From a virus: a stretch of 41,563 nucleotides of DNA. This document shows positions 1-5,693 of this stretch, one piece after another. Made by a program: the position numbers and the translations under genes. Every line of letters begins with the position of its first letter. The first letter of the stretch is position 1. The notes below the pieces were generated by a model, which was not told the DNA's origin, did no database searches, and saw only the letters and a program-made list of their open reading frames with translations. The DNA is taken from IMG/VR virus record IMGVR_UViG_3300031823_000015, positions 1 through 41,563 of that record, one strand, 5' to 3'.

Positions 1-160
1 GCACCTCGGGATCGGCCAACGCCGCCTTGCGGGCGGCCGACATGCGGGCGCGCACCTCGGGATCGGCCAACGCCGCCTTGCTGGCGGCCGATATGCGGGC
101 GCGCACCTCGGGATCGGCCCACGCCGCCTTGCTGGCGGCCGATATGCGGGCGCGCACCTC
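1..160. repeat. 51-bp tandem direct repeats (coding)
   Basis: Copies begin at 1, 52, 103 and 154 (the last is partial), each starting GCACCTCGGGATCGGCC with a few substitutions. The period of 51 bp is exactly 17 codons of the minus-strand gene, so the array is an in-frame protein repeat and not a CRISPR. Such arrays readily gain or lose units by slippage. Confidence 0.9.
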
Positions 161-187
161 GGCCGAGTGCTTATAGGTCCGGCTCAC
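1..187 (-). CDS. Repeat protein of 17-residue units (partial, runs off the left edge)
   Basis: The minus-strand frame starts at a GTG (187-185) that overlaps the TGA of the exonuclease gene in a GTGA, the usual coupling in this operon. After a short head (SRTYKHS) the protein is built from near-identical 17-residue units of the type AAWADPEVRARISAASK. Units of this kind occur in phage proteins and beside HNH/homing endonucleases as DNA-binding NUMOD-like repeats. The function is not recognised, and a DNA-binding role is inference only. The gene continues beyond base 1, so the repeat number and any C-terminal domain are unknown. Confidence 0.7.
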   Translation of the reverse strand, partial: MSRTYKHSAEVRARISAASKAAWADPEVRARISAASKAALADPEVRARMSAARKAALADPEV

Positions 188-885
188 GCCATTTCTCCCG
201 GCAGCAGCGGCCCGAGATCGGCGCCATCGGCGAGGCCGTCGACGGCGGTGGCGAGCCTCCGGCGCTCGGCGAAGAGGCCGTGCCGCCGCGCGCGCTCCAA
301 AATTTCGTCGCGCATGTCGAGAAAGTCGGCGAGCGCCTGGCGCAGCATCTTTTGCTGCTCGTCGTCGCGGAAAGTGTGCGCCAGCACCGGAGGCATCGAG
401 GGGTGATACGAATAGCGCACGACGAAATCGAACTCGCCGACGAAGATCTGCCCTTGCGCCTGCGGCAAGTAATCAGCGCCGAACCCGTCGATCATGTATT
501 GCAGATGCGTCCACGGGGCCGGGCATTTCAGTTCCAGCGCCGCAGGCTTCCCGACAATGAGGCGGTCGGGGGTGGCGCCGATCCGCCCGTCGTCGGTCGT
601 CAGAAAGCCTACCCCGGCCGTCGCGACCTCTTGTTCGAACTCATACATGCGCAGGGCCGCGGGCTCGAGCTCCTGGCCGCGCTCCATCCACTCGATACCC
701 TCGATCGACTCGGTGACCTGGTTGAGCAGCAATTCGGCGGCGAGCCGGAAGGCGTAGCCGCGCGCCTGCTTCGAGAGCTGCCATTTCGCCGGCGTCACAA
801 TCCGGTGAAATTGCGAGGCGGTCGGGATGCCTAAACGAGCGCGGAGCCATGCCGCGCTTCCCTGTTCGCAATCGATGATCTTCAC
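184..885 (-). CDS. YqaJ-type viral exonuclease (lambda-exonuclease family)
   Basis: A 233-aa protein of the YqaJ/lambda exonuclease fold, which resects double-stranded DNA ends from 5' to 3' so that an annealing protein can load. The PD-(D/E)XK core is visible: GATPDRLI with Asp near residue 107, LELKCP with Glu near 118 and Lys near 120, and an upstream acidic motif ERGQELEP near 69-76. The GTG at 885 is chosen because GGAGG lies 7 nt upstream. The open frame extends to 1200 only as a shadow of the preceding gene. Its partner, the ERF-like protein, is two genes upstream, giving a complete exonuclease-annealase pair. It is coupled to the next gene by a GTGA overlap. Confidence 0.88.
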   Translation of the reverse strand: MKIIDCEQGSAAWLRARLGIPTASQFHRIVTPAKWQLSKQARGYAFRLAAELLLNQVTESIEGIEWMERGQELEPAALRMYEFEQEVATAGVGFLTTDDGRIGATPDRLIVGKPAALELKCPAPWTHLQYMIDGFGADYLPQAQGQIFVGEFDFVVRYSYHPSMPPVLAHTFRDDEQQKMLRQALADFLDMRDEILERARRHGLFAERRRLATAVDGLADGADLGPLLPGEMA

Positions 886-908
886 GGCCGCGCCTCCGTG
901 CAACGCAT

Positions 909-1235
909 TCAAATCCCCCATCCGCTTGAGGACGAGCAGCCGCCGGCGAGCGAGGCCGGCCCGGCCAGGCGCGCCGGCCCGTAGCGGCGCCGCGGCACGT
1001 CGTCGGCAAAGGGCTTGGTAGCCGCCATCTCGGCCGGCCATTCGCCGGCCGGGGCCGCGAGCCGGGGTGCTGTGTGGTTGGCGGCGACCTTGCTGCGCAG
1101 CTCGGTTATGCAGCGCTTGGCGCCGCAGGTCCGACGGTTGAAGAACGCCTTTGGGCTCTCGCCCTCCCCGCGTTGCAGCACCGTACGGCAGCATGCGCAT
1201 CTGCGCACGGCGTCGGCGCTCACGGGCCGGCTCAC
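909..1235 (-). CDS. Small Cys-rich protein between recombination genes
   Basis: A 108-aa protein starting at a GTG that overlaps the TGA of the ERF gene (GTGA). It has an early cysteine cluster, CACCRT, followed about 20 residues later by CGAKRC, which suggests a zinc-binding knuckle. The C-terminal half is low-complexity and ends in Ser/Gly. I do not recognise a family. Position between the annealing protein and the exonuclease suggests an accessory to recombination or DNA binding, but this is inferred from context only. Confidence 0.65.
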   Translation of the reverse strand: MSRPVSADAVRRCACCRTVLQRGEGESPKAFFNRRTCGAKRCITELRSKVAANHTAPRLAAPAGEWPAEMAATKPFADDVPRRRYGPARLAGPASLAGGCSSSSGWGI

Positions 1236-2002
1236 GACTGCCCCTCCCGCCTGGCCTTGCGCGCCATCAGCAGGTTGATCGCCACCGGGTAGGCGGCCTG
1301 CTGAATGTCGGGCAGCGCCTCGACATTCAGAGTGCGGCAGAAATCGTCGAGATTGACCGCCAGTTCGCGCATCAGGTCGGACAATTCCTTGACCTGCTCG
1401 GCGCCGATGTACTCGGCGCCGCCGCTTACGCCGTCGTCGTCCTCGCCCTCGAAGACCAGGTTGAGAACGTCCGAGCCCGCATAGCGCTTGCAATAGGACC
1501 GCGCCGAGCCCGAGCCCTGAATAGCGTTCTTGCCGCCCGAGGTATCGATCGGCAGGGGGCCGAAAGAAGAGCTGCGGCTGTGGCCGGCCTCGTGCAGCAG
1601 GATCGCGGTTTCGACAATCCGGCCGTCTGCACTCGGCGAGCTCTCAAAGATCAGCGCGAAGCCCTCGCTTTGCAGGAGCGGGCGGATCGCGCGGTCGATG
1701 TCCTCCCACCGCGCATATTTGATCCGCGCGCCTTTGCCCTTGCGATCGGAGTATTCGATGACGCCGTTTTTCTTGATGCGCGGCAACTTGCCGGCGAGCC
1801 GCACGTAAGCGGCGTTAAACAACACCCGCGCCTGGTCGACCTCCAATTCGCGCCGCATCTTTAACAGCGCCTCCATCTTGGCGACGTCGACCGCAGGGTC
1901 GGTCGCCGCCCGCGCGATCAACGCCAGCATCGTCGTCGGCGTGACGCGCTCCTCGGCGGTCGCGACCTCGCGCCCGGCTTCGATTAAATCAATCTCTGCC
2001 AT
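1232..2002 (-). CDS. ERF-family single-strand annealing protein
   Basis: A 256-aa protein with the features of ERF-superfamily annealing proteins (as in phage P22 Erf). These include a helical start, a central block around residues 75-110 (KNGVIEYSDRKGK, then the ARWEDIDRAIRP stretch), and FALIFES leading to a strand-rich section with HEAGHSRSS. The later GSARSYCKRYA motif matches the conserved T/S-YxxRY region of the family. It binds single-stranded DNA and promotes annealing, probably on ends made by the downstream exonuclease. The start is the ATG at 2002, which overlaps the end of the preceding small gene by 14 bp. Family recall is from conserved motifs, with no search run. Confidence 0.88.
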   Translation of the reverse strand: MAEIDLIEAGREVATAEERVTPTTMLALIARAATDPAVDVAKMEALLKMRRELEVDQARVLFNAAYVRLAGKLPRIKKNGVIEYSDRKGKGARIKYARWEDIDRAIRPLLQSEGFALIFESSPSADGRIVETAILLHEAGHSRSSSFGPLPIDTSGGKNAIQGSGSARSYCKRYAGSDVLNLVFEGEDDDGVSGGAEYIGAEQVKELSDLMRELAVNLDDFCRTLNVEALPDIQQAAYPVAINLLMARKARREGQS

Positions 2003-2195
2003 CCTCTTTCCCCTCCTCGAACAGCGGCCCGGCCTCGACGGCGTGCGTCGCGTCCCACGCGTCGAGCACGGTCAGCCAGCGCCGCAGCTCCGCACCCGTG
2101 GCGCTCTGCCTCCCGTGCGTCTTGACCGTCGCCTCGGCGTGCGCGGCGGCGGCGCGCGCAATGCGCCGCAGGATCCCATGCTCGGTGAACCTCAC
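1989..2195 (-). CDS. Small hypothetical early protein
   Basis: A 68-aa mostly helical, charged protein (GILRRIARAAAAHAEATVK near the start, acidic end EEGKEDGRD). The GTG start at 2195 overlaps the stop of the lipoprotein gene in a GTGA, and the gene overlaps the ERF start by 14 bp, so it sits within a translationally coupled chain. No family is recognised. Confidence 0.6.
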   Translation of the reverse strand: MRFTEHGILRRIARAAAAHAEATVKTHGRQSATGAELRRWLTVLDAWDATHAVEAGPLFEEGKEDGRD

Positions 2196-2362
2196 GGGTG
2201 ACAGCTCGGATCGCCGGCGTGCTGGGCGCACCAGGTCTCGTGCGCGTCCTTTTGCGCCATCTGGTAGCCGACATAGCCGCCGATCATCAGCGGCACGCAG
2301 CCGCCCAACCCCGACATCACCAGAGCCGCCAGCAGCAAGCCGCGCGCAAATTTCCCGATCAT
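2192..2362 (-). CDS. Small predicted lipoprotein
   Basis: A 56-aa protein with a classic lipoprotein signal: MIGKFARG, a hydrophobic core (LLLAALVMSGLGG) and a lipobox LGG|C near residue 22. The mature part has a glycine-zipper-like segment (MIGGYVGYQM) and two more cysteines near the end (WCAQHAGDPSC). A ribosome site AGGAGGAGA precedes the ATG at 2362. Placement in an early phage operon, not a lysis or virion module, is consistent with a membrane-anchored superinfection-exclusion lipoprotein, but that role is inference. Confidence 0.72.
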   Translation of the reverse strand: MIGKFARGLLLAALVMSGLGGCVPLMIGGYVGYQMAQKDAHETWCAQHAGDPSCHP

Positions 2363-2586
2363 GGCGCGGTCTCCTCCTCGAGCGTCGGCTGGACGTGAGT
2401 GCAATCGAGGCACAGCGCATAGCCGCGCGGTTTGGGCGCCACCTCGGCGGTGAGGTCGAGCAGCTTGAACTCGCCGTTGTGGTACTCGCCCCAGGCGATG
2501 ACCTGGACCGCGAGCCGCCCCGAGCCGCAGCGCCGGCACCTGGCCCGGATGGGCTGCTGGCAGCTCTGTTGGATGTGCCCCATCAT
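2359..2586 (-). CDS. Small zinc-ribbon protein
   Basis: A 75-aa protein with two CxxC pairs, CRRCGSG near residue 17 and CLDCTH near residue 61. They frame a beta-rich segment (LAVQVIAWGEYHNGEFKLLDL) as in a zinc ribbon. The start is the ATG at 2586, which overlaps the preceding TGA (ATGA); a second ATG follows immediately. Likely a nucleic-acid or protein-binding ribbon; no family is assigned. Confidence 0.65.
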   Translation of the reverse strand: MMGHIQQSCQQPIRARCRRCGSGRLAVQVIAWGEYHNGEFKLLDLTAEVAPKPRGYALCLDCTHVQPTLEEETAP

Positions 2587-2714
2587 CCGATGGCCGCGAG
2601 AAAAAAAGCGAGCAGCAGCCAGATGACCGGGAGCGCCATGACGGCGCCCATCGCCAGGCGCAGCGTCCGCAGGCGCTCGCCCCGCCGTTGCGCTCGCGCG
2701 GCATCCCAACTCAT
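2583..2714 (-). CDS. Tiny single-span membrane protein
   Basis: A 43-aa protein with a basic N-terminal half (AARAQRRGERLRTLRL) and one membrane segment (about residues 23-43, AVMALPVIWLLLAFFLAAIG). The positive residues lie before the span. The ATG at 2714 overlaps the upstream TGA, and its own TGA overlaps the next ATG. Function unknown; small membrane proteins in early phage operons often affect infection by other phages. Confidence 0.6.
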   Translation of the reverse strand: MSWDAARAQRRGERLRTLRLAMGAVMALPVIWLLLAFFLAAIG

Positions 2715-2902
2715 TGCCGGTTCCCCAAGTGCCAGCCGCCGCAATGCGGGCAGCGATAGGCGGCGCGGGGGCGCTCGCCGCGGCGGCGGGCCGCCTTGCC
2801 GGCGCGCACCTGCACGCGGTGCGCGAGGGCCGGGCTGCGAAACCGTTTCTTGCCGGCGCACCCCGCCTGGCGGTGCCAGGCTTCTCCCGTAGCCCGGCTC
2901 AC
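2711..2902 (-). CDS. Small basic zinc-ribbon protein
   Basis: A 63-aa, strongly basic protein. A possible N-terminal cysteine (AGCAGKKR) precedes a C-terminal YRCPHCGGWHLGN, a CxxC-GxWH element common in small phage proteins of alphaproteobacteria. The GTG at 2902 overlaps the preceding stop (GTGA). A role in binding nucleic acid is plausible from charge and zinc motif but unproven. Confidence 0.65.
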   Translation of the reverse strand: MSRATGEAWHRQAGCAGKKRFRSPALAHRVQVRAGKAARRRGERPRAAYRCPHCGGWHLGNRQ

Positions 2903-3204
2903 CGGTGCGTCTCCGGCACCGGCTCGATCATCAGCCGATAGGTCTTTCCCGTGCCAAGAAGCTCGAAGACGAGCGTATGCCGGCCGCTCGCGACGTAATC
3001 GGTCGGGACCGATATATCGGCGCGGCGGGCGAACCGCAGCCCCTCGACCTCGAACACGCCCGCGCGCCGGATCGCGGCGGCAAAGGCGTCGGCGTAGCTG
3101 GTGATCCCGGCCAGTCGCCGCTGGTAGGCCTCGCGATCGCGCTGGCGCGCTTCGGGCGTGCCGTAGAGTGCGGCTTCCGCCGGCGACAGCCGCAGGTCGC
3201 TCAC
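2899..3204 (-). CDS. Hypothetical early protein
   Basis: A 101-aa protein starting at a GTG within a GTGA overlap (SDLRLSPAEAALYGTPEARQ). A helical first half is followed by beta-rich sequence (VFEVEGLRFARRADISVP). No catalytic motif or family is recognised. It is the second gene of the leftward early operon. Confidence 0.6.
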   Translation of the reverse strand: MSDLRLSPAEAALYGTPEARQRDREAYQRRLAGITSYADAFAAAIRRAGVFEVEGLRFARRADISVPTDYVASGRHTLVFELLGTGKTYRLMIEPVPETHR

Positions 3205-3530
3205 GACGCCACCTCGTGGCGCAACAGCGTTTCGACCCGCGCCGAGAGGAGCGCCATCGTCTGGGAGGCGCCGGCGAGGCCGCCGATCTCGGCGGCGACC
3301 GCTTGCGCCAAGGCGGGCTCGCCGGCGAGCCGCAACGCCGCGGCCGCCTGGTCCAAGACCTGGTTGCGCAGATACCCGATGCGGGGCTCCTCGCTCGCGG
3401 CATAGAGCCGGGCCGCCGCCGTCGTCAGGTGCCACTCGCGGGTGTCGGGGAGCGCGCGTCTCAACGCCGGCAGCACCGCCGGCGCCGCATCGCTCTCAAC
3501 CTCGGCCGCTGTCGGTTTTTTCGATGCCAT
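3201..3530 (-). CDS. First gene of the leftward early operon, hypothetical
   Basis: A 109-aa helical, Ala/Glu-rich protein starting at the ATG at 3530, preceded by GGGGGAGAGTGCG, a good ribosome site. An in-frame upstream extension to 3614 exists but crosses the -10 hexamer and the operator, so it is not used. It lies about 35 nt downstream of the predicted transcription start and is therefore the first gene expressed from the repressor-controlled promoter. It has no recognised domain. Its position matches where phages place early takeover or anti-repressor-type functions, which is context only. Confidence 0.65.
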   Translation of the reverse strand: MASKKPTAAEVESDAAPAVLPALRRALPDTREWHLTTAAARLYAASEEPRIGYLRNQVLDQAAAALRLAGEPALAQAVAAEIGGLAGASQTMALLSARVETLLRHEVAS

Positions 3531-3570
3531 CGCACTCTCCCCCTGCCCGCGTGGTTGCGTTCGGGGAGAG

Positions 3571-3598
3571 ATTATGCGGACTATTTTCCGCAGGTCAA
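3571..3598 (-). promoter_or_regulatory. Leftward early promoter (PL-like)
   Basis: On the minus strand TTGACC (3598-3593) is followed by 16 bp and then CATAAT (3576-3571), each 5/6 to the sigma70 consensus. The operator TGCGGA-N6-TCCGCA occupies the spacer exactly, so a bound repressor would block polymerase. Transcription would start near 3564 and read the whole early operon. Confidence 0.75.
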
Positions 3599-3623
3599 TA
3601 TATTTTGCGGACATTTATCCGCA
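3575..3623. promoter_or_regulatory. Two 18-bp repressor operators (OL-like)
   Basis: Operator 1 (3575-3592) and operator 2 (3606-3623) both have the form TGCGGA-N6-TCCGCA with perfect half-sites. They are 31 bp apart, about three helical turns, which would allow cooperative binding on one face. The same sequence occurs three more times beside the CI-like gene, linking this promoter to that repressor. Confidence 0.8.
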
Positions 3624-3755
3624 TTGGAATTGCGTCCGGTTTCAGATGGCGATCTTCCGGCGATAGGCACGACGCGTGAGGAAGTTAGCGAGGAGATCAA
3701 GTCGGCCCTCGACGACACGCCAAGCAGCTGCCCGCAGTGCCAAAGGGCCGGATAA
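3624..3755 (+). CDS. Possible 43-aa protein just after the operators
   Basis: An open frame from TTG at 3624, the first start-like codon after operator 2, runs to a TAA that overlaps the next ATG (TAATG). The peptide is acidic in the middle (TREEVSEEIKSALDD) and ends CPQCQ. No ribosome site is visible. Coding-like composition and the stop/start overlap argue for a real gene, while the TTG start and missing Shine-Dalgarno argue against. Low confidence. Confidence 0.35.
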   Translation: MELRPVSDGDLPAIGTTREEVSEEIKSALDDTPSSCPQCQRAG

Positions 3756-3985
3756 TGCCCCGCGGACCCCGAGGCGAGAAGCGCCCCGCCGACGTGATTG
3801 GCAACGCCGTCAAGGTCATGCGGATCGCGACCGGCGAGGAATCGGACGATATCGATCCTGCCAAATCAGCGGCGGCAGAGCTGGGCGCGCGCGGTGGTAA
3901 GGCGCGGGCCGCGAAGATGACCCCCGAGCGGCGCGCCGAAATTGCTCGAACTGCCGCAGCAAAACGATGGAACAAAGAGACTTGA
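3755..3985 (+). CDS. Small basic protein of a family common in Bradyrhizobium relatives
   Basis: A 76-aa protein starting MPRGPRGEKRPADVIGNAV, with a C-terminal Lys/Arg/Ala region (GARGGKARAAKMTPERRAEI) resembling a nucleic-acid-binding tail. I recall near-identical N-termini in many rhizobial genomes, often multicopy, with no settled function. The ATG at 3755 is chosen over an in-frame GTG at 3737 because it makes a TAATG overlap with the preceding frame. Role unknown. Confidence 0.7.
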   Translation: MPRGPRGEKRPADVIGNAVKVMRIATGEESDDIDPAKSAAAELGARGGKARAAKMTPERRAEIARTAAAKRWNKET

Positions 3986-3996
3986 TCTGAGATCAA
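3982..3996. promoter_or_regulatory. 15-bp perfect palindrome upstream of the toxin-antitoxin-like pair
   Basis: TTGATCT-G-AGATCAA overlaps the stop codon of the preceding gene and lies 45 bp before the first gene of the pair. A palindrome here is where an antitoxin with a helix-turn-helix would repress its own operon. Operator role is inferred. Confidence 0.45.
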
Positions 3997-4040
3997 CAAC
4001 CCGGTAGATTGCTCCCTGCCATTGTCTTGGAGGGGCGGGA

Positions 4041-4385
4041 ATGCCCAAGAAAGGCGTCAGGAAGCAGGTTCAGCGGTTCCCGCACGAGGAGACGTGGCTG
4101 AAAGAATTTGTCGGATTTCACGGTACCGACCAAGTGACAGAGTACTCGAAAGATGATCTTGGGGGCGTATCGTTGACCCGAATTGTGGAAGCGATAGTGT
4201 GCGGCGCAGTAGTATGGGCCGATAAGTCAGACGGACCAGGGGTAGATTGCATCGTCGAACATTACGCGGACGAGGGGGATTGCGTTCGTGCCTTTCTCCA
4301 TTTTGTAAGCAACGAAGAGAAATTGACGATCTCTGCGGCGGAGAGAATTGAGGAGAGCGGGCATGAGCCAAATCGCGCGGCATGA
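4041..4385 (+). CDS. Toxin-like protein (DUF4258-like) of a two-gene module
   Basis: A 114-aa protein with a ribosome site GGAGGGGCGGGA before its ATG. The second half has alternating strands (AIVCGAVVWADKSD, then VDCIVEHYADEGD, then VRAFLHFVSN), the layout of small DUF4258/MqsR-like toxins. It overlaps a helix-turn-helix gene by 23 bp, as in toxin-first modules. GC content is visibly lower than in flanking genes, suggesting separate acquisition. Assignment rests on layout plus partner; the catalytic residues are not evident, so the toxin call is moderate. Confidence 0.5.
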   Translation: MPKKGVRKQVQRFPHEETWLKEFVGFHGTDQVTEYSKDDLGGVSLTRIVEAIVCGAVVWADKSDGPGVDCIVEHYADEGDCVRAFLHFVSNEEKLTISAAERIEESGHEPNRAA

Positions 4386-5004
4386 CTTTGAGGCCAGTGG
4401 GCCACCGACGACGACATCGTACTACGAGGCTACGGAGGATCTTGGAACTCCCTTCAAGGTCTTCCTTGCTGGCGGCGTGGTATCGAAACGCGATCCGGCC
4501 ACAGGAAAAGAAAAGACCAGCATCGCTGACTTGCCGGGACTAATCGCTACGGTTGTTCGGTCGCGGGTGCTGCATTCGCGTAAGCTGTCGGGCGCGGACC
4601 TGCGCTACATTCGGTCGGCGCTGTGCATGAAAGCGAAGGTTCTGGCTGCCGCAGCCGATATGACGGCGGAAAACTACAGCCGGTGCGAAGCTGGTCGCAA
4701 GCCAATGTCCTCCACGACTGAGAAAGTGTATCGGTCGTTTGTGTTCCTGATCACCTTCGCAAGAGACAAGGGCGTTCAGGACACAATCAAGCAACAGCAG
4801 GCCAATAGCCCGGTGCCTCCGGATGAGGCCCAAAAGGCATTGGCAGGCTTTCAGAAACTGTTCCTGGAGATGAAGATCAGCCCGATTTTCGATCCGGCAG
4901 AACAGTTAGAGTTCACCTTCACCCGCGGACGCCGCCCTAAGGCTGCGCCGTGCGGGGGTGACGATGGCGAATGGAAGAGCGACCTAGACCAAATCGCAGC
5001 CTGA
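4363..5004 (+). CDS. Helix-turn-helix antitoxin-like regulator (MqsA-type C-terminal fold)
   Basis: A 213-aa protein. The N-terminal part (YYEATEDLGTPFKVFLAGGV) and the middle (SIADLPGLIATVV) match the pattern of alphaproteobacterial antitoxins, in which a YTESGLDNV-like segment precedes an XRE helix-turn-helix. The helix-turn-helix is around residues 80-120 (LSGADLRYIRSALCM, then AENYSRCEAG). The ATG at 4363 has GGAGAG upstream; the frame opens earlier at 4348, but that start lacks a site. It likely neutralises the preceding protein and represses the operon through the upstream palindrome. A terminator follows. Confidence 0.6.
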   Translation: MSQIARHDFEASGPPTTTSYYEATEDLGTPFKVFLAGGVVSKRDPATGKEKTSIADLPGLIATVVRSRVLHSRKLSGADLRYIRSALCMKAKVLAAAADMTAENYSRCEAGRKPMSSTTEKVYRSFVFLITFARDKGVQDTIKQQQANSPVPPDEAQKALAGFQKLFLEMKISPIFDPAEQLEFTFTRGRRPKAAPCGGDDGEWKSDLDQIAA

Positions 5005-5013
5005 GACCCCATC

Positions 5014-5048
5014 AACCCCGCGCCCGGCGCTCGGTCGCGGGGTTTTTT
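5014..5048 (+). terminator. Rho-independent terminator after the toxin-antitoxin-like pair
   Basis: A 9-bp stem AACCCCGCG / CGCGGGGTT with a 13-nt loop is followed by TTTTTT. It isolates this two-gene unit from what follows. Confidence 0.85.
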
Positions 5049-5062
5049 GTATGATGCGCGCC

Positions 5063-5107
5063 ATGAACAAGCTGCCCCTTACCAAGCGCGCCCAAATCCT
5101 TAGATGA
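5063..5107 (+). pseudogene. N-terminal stub of an IS1-family transposase
   Basis: ATG then 14 codons encode MNKLPLTKRAQILR before TGA. This matches my memory of the N-terminus of IS1-family transposases common in Bradyrhizobium, which then continue with a helix-turn-helix. Here the similarity ends abruptly where the oppositely oriented small gene (5100-5246) ends. It is probably the remains of an insertion later deleted. No search was run. Confidence 0.5.
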
Positions 5108-5246
5108 TAATTTTTTGCACCGGCTTAGGCGTCATGACATCGCCTGCGCGCCCTAGCGCAAGCGCCACTCGAATGACGATCGCGACTTGTGTTGTCGGCG
5201 GCGAGGCGGCGAGTGGTGGGATTGCCGCCGCCGCGCGCTCCATCAT
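5100..5246 (-). CDS. Small protein, 3' end probably altered by the IS scar
   Basis: A 48-aa protein starting at an ATG that overlaps the stop of the immunity-like gene (ATGA). The first part is Ala/Pro-rich (ERAAAAIPPLAASPPTT), followed by a hydrophobic stretch (QVAIVIRVALALG). The last residues (KPVQKIII) are encoded by the AT-rich junction next to the transposase stub, so the natural C-terminus may be missing. Function unknown. Confidence 0.4.
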   Translation of the reverse strand: MMERAAAAIPPLAASPPTTQVAIVIRVALALGRAGDVMTPKPVQKIII

Positions 5247-5668
5247 GGGTTCGCCCAGCCGGCGGTGAGATCGCGGCGGCAGAAACGGCATATCGTCGCC
5301 GCCGGAAGGATCGGCTCGGCGCAGTAGGGGCAGGGTTGCCGCCACGGCTTGTCCGCGGGTTCGGCTTCCGGCCGCGGCGCCCCCGGATCGGCAAGGGCCC
5401 AGGCCAAAGCCCCGATCCAGCCGATCAAGGTCCAGCCAGCGAGCAGGTTGACGGCAAAGATTGCCTGCCGGCTCGGGTGACGGCGGCGCCGGGCGACGAT
5501 CGCCGGGGCGAAATAGGCCGCGAGCACGAGCGCGAGGATCACGGCCGCAACGAGGGAAGCCGAGCTGTCGGCGCTGCCGGGCGCCGGTGCGCGATATTGC
5601 TGATCGATCGCCCATATCACCAAGAGCGATGCAAAAAGCACAAACAGCCCTTGCAGGACCCGCCTCAT
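5243..5668 (-). CDS. Superinfection-immunity-like membrane protein with C-terminal zinc ribbon
   Basis: A 141-aa protein with three membrane segments: about residues 6-24, 41-60 and 74-96. The last pair carries the pattern of the T4-Imm-like superinfection immunity family (AAYFAPAIVARRRRH, then AVNLLAGWTLIGWIGALAWAL). A zinc ribbon follows, CPYC...CRFC, near residues 117-135. The ATG at 5668 has GGGGGAGG 7-8 nt upstream; an in-frame GTG at 5704 overlaps the repressor gene. It is transcribed with the repressor, so it would be made in lysogens and could block DNA entry of related phages. Role inferred from family and context. Confidence 0.72.
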   Translation of the reverse strand: MRRVLQGLFVLFASLLVIWAIDQQYRAPAPGSADSSASLVAAVILALVLAAYFAPAIVARRRRHPSRQAIFAVNLLAGWTLIGWIGALAWALADPGAPRPEAEPADKPWRQPCPYCAEPILPAATICRFCRRDLTAGWANP

Positions 5669-5693
5669 TGGGCGCCTCCCCCTTGCTGCTCGG

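Noticed and set aside
1-160. CRISPR-like array
   Set aside because: The 51-bp repeats have no distinct spacers and match 17 codons of an open frame in phase, so they encode a protein repeat.
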